From assembly GCF_030247195.1 (NCBI RefSeq), contig NC_080671.1, positions 67,269,412 to 67,333,411 on the forward strand: a DNA stretch of 64,000 bases. Reading direction: 5' to 3'. The DNA is from Topomyia yanbarensis (Eukaryota > Arthropoda > Insecta > Diptera > Culicidae). The notes beneath the pieces were generated by a model, which did no database searches, was not told the DNA's origin, and saw nothing but the letters and a program-made list of their open reading frames with translations. The translations under genes and the position numbers were made by a program. Position 1 is the first letter of the stretch. Each line of letters opens with the position of its first letter. This document shows positions 56,006 through 64,000 of the stretch, piece after piece.

Positions 56006-56720
56006 CCATGGCGACATGACCGGCAACATTAGTGATATGGGGAATCTCACTCTCTTTTAGCATTCAGCGCGTTAACATACAAACGGTTAAGACTTTTGCG
56101 ATAATCCATGCCCACTAAGGCCCGCGATCTCGCAAACATGAAAACTCTCCGATGATTAAGTGAATGCTTTAGCACTAATAAACTTATAAACGTGGTCTCA
56201 AGCGTATACGTCCGCGTTCGCCTGATCATGAATAGGTTACATCCGGAAGCTCATACTCTCAGTCCTAGTAGTCTAGGTCCATTCCTTCTGTTGGACCAAT
56301 CATAAAAAGATGACGTTCGTATCCGCCAAACAGCAGTTCCATGGTGGCATGACCGGGTACTCTAGTAACATGGCAAAACTCGACCTCTACTAGCATTTGA
56401 ACGATACACTGAAAATTAAGTATCCAATTAACGGTCCGCACGGTCATTCAAGAACACACGTGAATATGTGAATGGCCACACTGCTATAAAATCGAATTTA
56501 TGCACGCGAAGTCATATACACGCTAGCAAACGCGACATACAAACGTTGACGCGATCGAACACATTAACATGTAAATTCTCGAGCCCTTCGTGATGATATA
56601 TAAAGACGAAGATGTAATCGAAATCATCCACGCACATTTACGCCCAAATTTTCGCAAACACAATAACGCCCCGTTGATTTAAAGAACGCTATAACACTTA
56701 TAATCTGAGTCGCAGTCTCA
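56006..56720 (+). repeat. Two diverged direct repeats, ~330 bp apart
   Basis: CCATGGCGACATGACCGGCA (near 56008) and CCATGGTGGCATGACCGGGT (near 56338) start two related segments. Both continue with TAGCATT..(A/G)ACGA-type and GTCTCAAGCG(T/C) words (the latter near 56194 and 56733). CGC-rich words recur. The element type is not recognised; an LTR or satellite fragment is possible. Confidence 0.4.
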
Positions 56721-56724
56721 AGCG

Positions 56725-59425
56725 CAAACAAGTAAACGCTCATCCTCATGCGATCGTGACGTCCCTACGCCCACACATCTGAACCGTACACTCAATACCA
56801 TAATTAGAATAACGGCCAGCTGTAATTGGTCTTAAGCAGTGTTTAAGTGGGTGACATTCCCCGTTTCATCCGCAATTGTAGTGAGCGATTCTGACTGGGT
56901 GCCCTTACGAGAACCCAGCTTCCAGCAGAACCACTCCCGAAGAAGCAATTGGAAATTGAATTCTTTTTGTGAATTTACAATTGTGCCAGCGTTCGATTGG
57001 AAAACTGCACATCGAACCGCAAATCGATTACAAAATTTTGGCACGGGAATAAAGGGCACAAAATCGAACTGTTCTGCCAATTTTTGATTAGCCTTAAAGC
57101 ACCTGTCAGATTCTGATGAGACCAAGCCAACACGCTATGCTCTCGATTTACTAAAGTTAGTATAATTTGCCGTTATTAATTCCAGAAGCTGGCTTTAATT
57201 CTAAATATGTTCCTGAACAATAACAACATTATTGTATAGAACGAACACAGACAAATGCGCTACTTCCGTTATTTCTGGTTAACCTTCCGGTGGTATACTA
57301 CAAACTATCAATAAAGTGTTCTAACGTAAAAATCTGTAAGTCAAAATCGCAATGCGCCTGATGTATTAATTACTGAAATCCATTATGTCAATCGGTACGT
57401 ATGCCAAACGTTCGTATGCCTAAAATTTCTATGGTCCAGGAACTATTTATGCGAATATATTAGATATATGGAAATTATAGATAGAAAATCGAGATCCAAA
57501 GATTCAAACAAAACTATAGAAGCTGCATATCGCGAAGCTGATTATTACTAAATAAAACTGGAAACGTGAAAAGATTAAAGTGTCAGCGGTTTGTTTTTGA
57601 AATATCTAAAACCACTTTCGTTCATCATTAATTTTTGTTTTCTTTTACTATTGTTTAGATAGTGATGAAACGGGGACAGGAAAAAAGCTGAACTAAAAAT
57701 TGATTTCATTGGAAAAATTCCGTTGTTTTTACATCAGGAAAATATTTTATAAAATCCTACGAAACATGAAATACTGATGGATTTTTTCAGCCATATTGTA
57801 TAGACACCATAATATACATAATATATTTTCTTTTAAAGAGTTCCTTCACTGTTTACGCTTCCCACTTAATGTTTGCCTTTATAGACTCTTGAAACTTCAT
57901 ACAACTCTTTGTATGCCTTTGCCAATCGTTCCTACATTCGGCTATGCTATTTCCACATTATATCGTAGAAACGTCGTTAGTACCAAGATAATAAATTGAT
58001 ATGGTAGCGGTCGTACGTCATTTTTTTCGAAACGTGAAAAACACAGTTGTTCTGTTATTTGCTATACACACACATAAATATTCTCAACGCTCTTAACTCA
58101 AAGAATGACTGCTAGCAATCTCCGAATCGAATGTAGAGAAACAGTTCCAAACCGATTATGTATTCGAGATAGTCACGCAGGCTAATCATTGCTGGTGGCT
58201 GGCGGAATGGGTGGACTGTTTTGTGAAGTTCAACTTGTAACACAGTGTTCTGTTGCGTTGGATGTGCTGTTTATTCGACACAAGACTCTCCTCCCCCCCC
58301 GCTCTTTATTTCCGTCCCGAAAATGAAGGAAGCCACTTGTGGCCGTTCGGCACGAATCCATTGAAATCGTCCCCATCCACGGTTGCTAGACAGTAAACGC
58401 CATGGGATGTGCAAGTCAATTTGAAGAAATTTTGCGTCGAAAGTGTTATCTGTATGTCTGTTTTTGTGTCATGGTATGAAAGGAACTTCACAAACGTGTA
58501 ACTGTTTTATGTGAATGACTCAAAGCATTGTGTGAATGATTAGTTTTTGATATTGTGTTAAATAGTTTGGTTTTAATGAAGCATCCCTAAGTTTTCTCTT
58601 GGTTACTGGCCCCTCTTTTAATACTGCTCTGATAAAAAAATTGGCGCCGGCTTTTGGCAACGAACCATAAATCATACAAGTGGTCCAGCGGTCGAGGGTG
58701 AACGTGCTTTACAACCAAAACAAAACTTTTGCTTTCTACGGTTTCAAAATTCGAAAAATTTCTACAGTACAGCAAACTCTTTTTCTAGTGCATAGGAAAG
58801 CAAACTAAAGCGTCGGTACTACATTTCGTTCTACAGACTTTTTACCGACCATATCCTACTAGGTCGTACTAATATAAAATTAAAGAATGTTGGATTGCAT
58901 GTTTGTCTTCAATAATGAGAACGGATAGGGACGTGTAACCTTTTCACAATTTGTTCTGACTGAAATTTTTGCGCCGAATTGCGTCTTTTTATTAGCATTC
59001 ATCCCCATGTGCCTTCAATTTAGCACGACGCTCACCACGCAGATAGGGGAACGGAGTCATCGAATGCATGGCAATCGACATATCTGCCAGAAAACAGGAA
59101 AGTTGAATGCTTTTATTAAATTTAAAATTAATTTCACAGTTTCTAACCATCTTGAGCTACTACTACACAAATATTTGTCAAAGAAGTGCATTTTGATGAA
59201 ATTCTTCCAAATGCCCGCCTATAGCGCCATAACTTCATAAAGATGCCTCACCTCTCGGGCGTCGGTGCTAGACATTACTCATCATATTCGTTTGAAAAAA
59301 TGCACGACAGTGCCCTCTTCTAATCTACATTATATTGAAATATATTGACCTTGAAGCTGATCTCGTACTAGGAATCCCATAAGGTCAAAGGTTATCAATA
59401 TCAAATGCCCAATAATATACTAACC
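56725..59425. other. No gene seen
   Basis: AT-rich DNA. The open frames have no recognisable similarity, promoter or splice context. Confidence 0.4.
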
Positions 59426-59429
59426 ACAA

Positions 59430-59830
59430 TCATCTAATTTGTCTTGTCAACGCTTAGGGTTAGTTATTATTACAGCATCCTTTATGAAACGCACAAACGT
59501 CTCTTCTACTGCTCTGCGGTCGGTTCCAACGATGTTTATGTCGTCCGCGAAAAATCGCGATTATAGCTCCGTTTATTTAGACTATCGTATCGTATGTTCG
59601 CATCGCTCTGATTCAATCCATCTAATGCCACAAATGAGTCGAATATCTCTCCTGCTGTTTTGAAGCTTGATTCTGACTTATGTAGCGTCGTATAAAACAA
59701 CTTAATCAGATTTCTCAGAAAGCCATGCTCAAGCATTATCTGGCACAGCTTTTTTCGCTTAACTGAATCATACGTTGCTTTAAAATCGACAAACAGATGA
59801 AGACCCGCAAGCTATATTTGCGGATAGATT
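59430..59830 (-). mobile_element. RTE-type reverse transcriptase fragment
   Basis: On the - strand: HLFVDFKATYDSVKRKKLCQ (about 59800-59740), IMLEHGFLRNLIKL, FVALDGLNQ and, after a frameshift near 59550, FADDINIVGTDRRAVEETFV down to about 59450. This is the same family as 3365-4788, but it keeps the catalytic ADD. Confidence 0.8.
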
Positions 59831-59954
59831 TTTTCTAGCACTCATTCAAAAGAGCTCGAAATTCTACTACCACATCTAGTATGAATTTTTGAGTGGAGTT
59901 ATACTTTAGGCATGGCCGTACAGTGGTCTTCTGGCGCCCTTGGCGGAGCCTTAT

Positions 59955-60068
59955 TTTTGCGCTGTTTTTCGCCTTAGAAAAATCGCTTTTTAGAAGGATC
60001 TCTAAACCTCATGTGCGGGACTAGGAATCGAACCCAGGTGAACTGCGTACAAGGCAATCGGTTAACTT
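59955..60068 (-). mobile_element. Degenerate SINE, Feilai-like, inverted
   Basis: On the - strand: CGATTGCCTTGTACGCAG, then CACCTGGGTTCGATTCC and CCCGCACATGAGG, matching the heads at 54853 and 62920. The body is diverged and no tail or target duplication remains. Confidence 0.75.
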
Positions 60069-60289
60069 CTTTAATGATTTATCCTCACTTGGTTTATAAA
60101 GCAATTTAAGATTTCGAAAGTCAGGAGTCTTTAGGAGTAGGACAGGGTTTTTTTGCTGGAGACTGTAAAATTAGTTTGGCCGGGAGAGTTACATGAAGAT
60201 CGGTTTACTGAGTAGACTTCACATTTATTGGGGAATTCAACCCGCCTCTATCATACAGAAAACGGTAGATGGATGAAAACAAGGTGGTG

Positions 60290-60565
60290 TGGTATTCCGA
60301 TGTAGAAATGGATGGGATATGGAACGAGATTGTTGACGAGTTAATTTATATTGGAACACTAGTGACATTTTATATTGATGATAACCACCAGGTGAAAAGG
60401 CATATTTCAGCAGCGAAAAGGTTTTTCTACGGTTTGCATAGTCAGCTGGAGTCTCGTAATCTTCACACGCATACAAAATTTGCTTTATACAAATTGCTGA
60501 TGCTCCCTGTTGCTGGGCGTGGCCATGGGACCTGGAGAATCGCGAATGTCCCAGGCGTATGACTC
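60290..60565 (+). mobile_element. RTE-type remnant, post-RT region
   Basis: EIVDELIYIGTLVTF, then KRHISAAKRFFYGLHSQLES and LHTHTKFALYKLLMLPVAGR align with the block YLGTLVTCDND...FYGLRSQLKS...TKFALYMTLIVPVALYG of the copy at 4200-4400. It lies on the opposite strand to the RT fragment at 59430-59830, so an inversion or a second insertion has occurred. Confidence 0.75.
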
Positions 60566-60569
60566 AAAC

Positions 60570-61645
60570 ATTATTTTGGAAAGCTCATCAAGCACGACAT
60601 ACCTCAATATGCTGCACATGTAGCGCGAATGCTGAAAGAATAATTAGCTATAGCTATGTTGCCACGCGGCGTACAAGGAGACTAGAATCTGGTGACCTAA
60701 GATAAGATAGGGGAATTATCGTGAGCATTAGAAGGTAATAATTTAAGTAGTATCTAACGCCTCGAGGGAAGCGCTTATTTTGATCAAAAGATATTTTGTT
60801 GAGTTTCTGGACCCCAACAGTTTCGACGTAAAATAAGGGTTGGTGTCCACTACAAGCCGCGTTGCATCTGGCAGCAAAAGCCCAAAATTGATCCACTTGT
60901 CCCATGACTAAAAAACAAGATTCTTTTCTTTATTACCTGCATCTTCCAGATTGTCTACTTCTTGTGCTAAAATCAATTCTTATTGTTTCTCTTATCTATT
61001 CGTTGTCTGCTTCTCTTTCTAGTAGTTGGACTAATAATAAAGAACGCACGTGTAAAATTGCTGAAGACTTCGTTATACAAAGTGAGATTTTCAGTACAGT
61101 TAATGCTTATTTTGGGCCGTTCAAATTTTTTTCACATTCTCGTTGCGAAAACAATCGATATTGTTTTAGTTGTAGTCCCAGTTTCTTTACTTCTCCTTAT
61201 TTCTTTTCTAAATTAGTTGGTGCTTTTCCTTTTGCTAGTTTGTCTTCCATAAAAATTATATTTGAATTGAGTATATTTATTTAGTACTTACTTGGCATAA
61301 CCAGTAGTTAAATAAATCGCGCATGGAAATGAGTATTCAGAATCGGCATTCTATTATTTGCGTAGAATCAGTATTGTATTATACTATTTCTATGGAAATA
61401 ACACAGTTTTTCATTCATGTTGTCATATTATTTTTGCATTTCAATATTAGTAAAAGTCCCTTTTACAACGAAACCATTATACATATGTAATTCCAACTAT
61501 CTATAAGAATAGTACTTGATACAACCAAAAAGTAAAGCATACACATATACCTGTTGCATAAGATTTATAAAAGAATTTAATTTATCCTGTCAACTTGAAA
61601 AAAATATTAACAATTTAGTAAAATGATTTTTTCCCTTTATGAAAA
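60570..61645. other. No gene seen
   Basis: AT-rich; a 126-codon open frame (60904-61284) is Ser/Phe/Leu-rich with no recognisable family. Confidence 0.4.
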
Positions 61646-61650
61646 ATGTG

Positions 61651-62515
61651 ATCGGTTGTCGGCACCCTAAGAAAATTTACTGAAAATGGAAAAATATGAA
61701 TGATAATCATCAAGATTCAAAGGGAAAGGAAAATTTATTAATTTCGACAAACATCAAAGGCATTATGAACATCATTCTTCATCAGAATGCACTGACGGAT
61801 CGCATTGAGTTACTTTCCGGCAGTCCATTTTTTTACCAAAACTTCAGACAGATCAGATAAGAGTCAGCCAAAGGGGGGGGGGGGGTCTACAGGGTTACAC
61901 CCTCCCAGCAAATTGTCTGGTCGTGACAATCTGGTATATACAGTGCTACCTAGCGGTGAAAACACGATCAGGTGGGCTTTTTTCATGTAAAAGTAAAACG
62001 CTGAACCGGAAGTCGCCTTCCTGGTTTTCAGAATGGTGCCAAAGATCGATCTCTGGTATCTATTCGTAAAACCCGTTCCAAAATATCCATATTGATTAGG
62101 TTGTTGAGAGCATTTGCTACAAAACATAGGGTGCTGACAACCGACCATGTATGGGTGCCAACAACCGATTTTAGTAACCTTTTTGAAAACTGATATAAAA
62201 AATTGTGACGAACATTTCGGTGCCATTCTATGTTGAATCACAAAATTGAATAAATTCACATCGTAAATATTCAATGCACATACATGTTCGATCGATTTAC
62301 TTCTTTCTATAACACTAAGCAAATCATAAAAAAACTTTTAAGTAGAGTTTCACTTGTTCAAAAAATATATTGGTTGTAGAACAGAATATTCGAGTCTGTT
62401 TGCTACAGCAATCGGCACAAAAAGATCGTGGTAAAATAACACACGAATAATATTTATCAGAATGTCTATGTCTGGTTTATGTCAAAAGCTACATAGGGGT
62501 GTCGACAACCGACCA
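61651..62515. repeat. Region bounded by GGTTGTCGGCACCC motifs
   Basis: CGGTTGTCGGCACCCTA (61651) appears inverted at the right end as GGGTGTCGACAACCGACCAC (about 62495). Twice in the interior come GGGTGCTGACAACCGACCAT and GGGTGCCAACAACCGA (62131-62168). This could be an element of about 865 bp with inverted termini, but only the motif itself is convincing. A run of 13 G lies at 61873. Confidence 0.4.
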
Positions 62516-62919
62516 CTTTCCCCTACCGACATGGCAGAAACCATCGAAAACTCATCGCTTGATGGAAAAGTGGACGAAACTGATTTATTCAAATATTGCC
62601 CAGAGCAATTATTAAATGATAACGCTATGGGACACTTGCTAACAAATTTCTCCTTCCCGTGATATATGTGGAGATGTAAATGATTTCTCGGTCTCATGCT
62701 ATTCCCAAGCATGCTGTTCCAATGAACATTTTACAATCGCAGTTGCTTCTAGTTAATAACGGTGTAGTAACCATGGACGATCTCTTATGCTAATTTCTGT
62801 CGCATTCCTGAAGTTTTTTTTTTCGCACAGAGCTCTGGCCCATGTATGAAGAAATTTGCCTTAAAGACTCAGCTGATGGTAAAATGGATGTGGAACAAGA
62901 TACATCATCAGAGACTCCG

Positions 62920-63094
62920 TGGGAGTGGGCGTAGCGTATTGGTAAATCGATTGCCTTGTACGCAGCGCCCCTGGGTTCGAGTCCCGACCCCACACATAGG
63001 GTTAGAAATTTTTCCTAAGAGATTTTTCTAACCCGAAGAGGCGAATGACCTTAAGGTTAAAACCTCTATAATTGAAATAAAAAAAAAAAAAAAA
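62920..63094 (+). mobile_element. tRNA-derived SINE (Feilai-like), 13-bp target duplication
   Basis: Same family as 54853-55020: GTAAATCGATTGCCTTGTAC, GGTTCGAGTCCCGACCCC, GGGTTAGAAATTTTTC, CGAAGAGGCGAATGACC and an A tail of about 17. ATCAGAGACTCCG flanks it (62907-62919 and 63095-63107). Confidence 0.93.
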
Positions 63095-63109
63095 ATCAGA
63101 GACTCCGAC

Positions 63110-64000
63110 TACCCATTTAAAATCATACACATTGAACTCGATCGGACCAAATCTGATCTTATTTAAAATCAATGCTAAATCTTCTAAATAGATCGAAAAA
63201 ACTAACTATTTAGCAGTGCTAGATATCTTGAAAGTTCGCTCAGATATGCTCAGAATTGTCATATTCTGTCTAAAGTAAACCACTAACGTTACTGATGACG
63301 AGTCTTTTATGAAGGATTACCGCGTCTACATGTCCGCTCACAAAATTAAGATCGACGGTGTTGTCATTGATTCAAGTTTGCCATGCCATGCCATCTGCTA
63401 AAATAGCACATTGTTGCAAATAGGGTCGAAAAGACAATCGCGCAGAGAACTATAAGGATGACTCTTGTACATGCCTGTTATTTGCTCACACAATGTGCCA
63501 CAAATACACCGATTAATAATAGGGCAGCACAAAAACACTGCGATGTGCAGAACAACCGCACAAAGAGAAACTTGAAAACGAAAAAGAGTAAGATCTGTGC
63601 ACCAAGAGCTGCACAATTTCGTTCAAAGAGTCACCTTGAAGACACACTTTTTTGTGCCTCCCTTCACTGGAAAGCAGGTAGGAAGGCGAATCAAACTACA
63701 GTTCAGATAAAGTTTGCTCGGAAGAACGTTTTAAAAATGTTTTTTGTTGTCTTCTCTACTTACGTGCGCGTGGGACCAAGATGCACGCTAAAGTGCCTCT
63801 TTATTTCTACTCTTTGTGGTGTGCAGCCATGGAGTAGAACACACGTGTGGGAGCAACACACTTCGGAGTGAAGAGGTTTATTGTGAAAGAGAAGAGCGGT
63901 GGTTCGAATGAAAAGTGCAAAGAGCTTTTGTTATTCTTCTCTTTATTTGCTCTGAGGTGCATAACATCCCTGCTCTTGTATTGGGAATGCTTATTGTGGG
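63110..64000. other. No gene recognised
   Basis: A 137-codon open frame (63458-63871) lies in a less AT-rich stretch with recurrent GTGCA(C/G) and AAAGAG words but has no recognisable similarity. It may be the edge of a repeat or a 5' exon that continues beyond the window. Confidence 0.35.

Noticed and set aside
63458..63871. 137-codon gene near the right edge
   Set aside because: No recognisable family and no start or splice support; probably repeat or untranslated DNA.
1..64000. Endogenous viral sequences
   Set aside because: I looked for viral polymerase, nucleoprotein or glycoprotein signatures in the longer frames and saw none; all reverse transcriptase traces fit non-LTR retrotransposons.

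Overview
The window looks like nuclear DNA from an Aedes-type (culicine) mosquito. It is AT-rich, mostly non-coding and packed with transposable elements of the kinds known from Aedes genomes: tRNA-derived SINEs with a Feilai-like head, non-LTR retrotransposons of the I, R1, RTE and Jockey types, and many short inverted-repeat DNA elements. The species call is an inference from this repeat composition and was not confirmed by a search. I saw no bacterial gene organisation, no rRNA, no CRISPR array and no convincing functional tRNA gene.

Host genes are sparse. A two-exon gene for a small secreted, probably N-glycosylated protein lies at 5715-6641 on the + strand, with a TATA box and initiator upstream and a polyadenylation signal just after the stop. 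Five coding exons of a tetraspanin lie at 13937-14889 on the - strand. All splice phases agree and the CCG motif is present, but the last exon (end of TM4 and C-terminal tail) is not placed. A possible 5' untranslated exon lies at about 33830-34720 on the + strand.

The most complete object is a full-length I-clade non-LTR retrotransposon on the - strand, 24614-30578. It has intact ORF1 (three zinc knuckles) and intact ORF2 (endonuclease, reverse transcriptase, RNase H), which overlap by 8 nt. It has a poly(A) tail and a 12-bp target-site duplication, and it sits inside a dispersed repeat whose uninterrupted relative is present at 21214-21620.

Region by region: 0-3.4 kb, repeats and a hairpin MITE; 3.4-4.8 kb, RTE remnant; 5.6-6.7 kb, secreted-protein gene; 8-11.1 kb, LINE 3' fragment, a duplicated GC-rich repeat and a hAT-type MITE; 13-15 kb, tetraspanin; 16.5-23.3 kb, foldback elements and MITEs; 24.5-30.9 kb, the I element; 31-33.4 kb, Jockey remnant and MITEs; 35-37.3 kb, tandem repeats; 38.7-54.0 kb, a near-identical 1351-bp inverted repeat enclosing about 12.6 kb of nested wreckage (R1 remnants, a foldback element, a Harbinger-type element inside the R1 ORF1, and an ORF1-only element that interrupts the right arm); 54.1-56 kb, a CGCGTAAAT minisatellite and a Jockey-type remnant carrying a SINE; 59.4-60.6 kb, RTE and SINE fragments; 62.9-63.1 kb, a second clean SINE insertion. 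Several insertions have exact target-site duplications, so the order of events can be read directly from the sequence.
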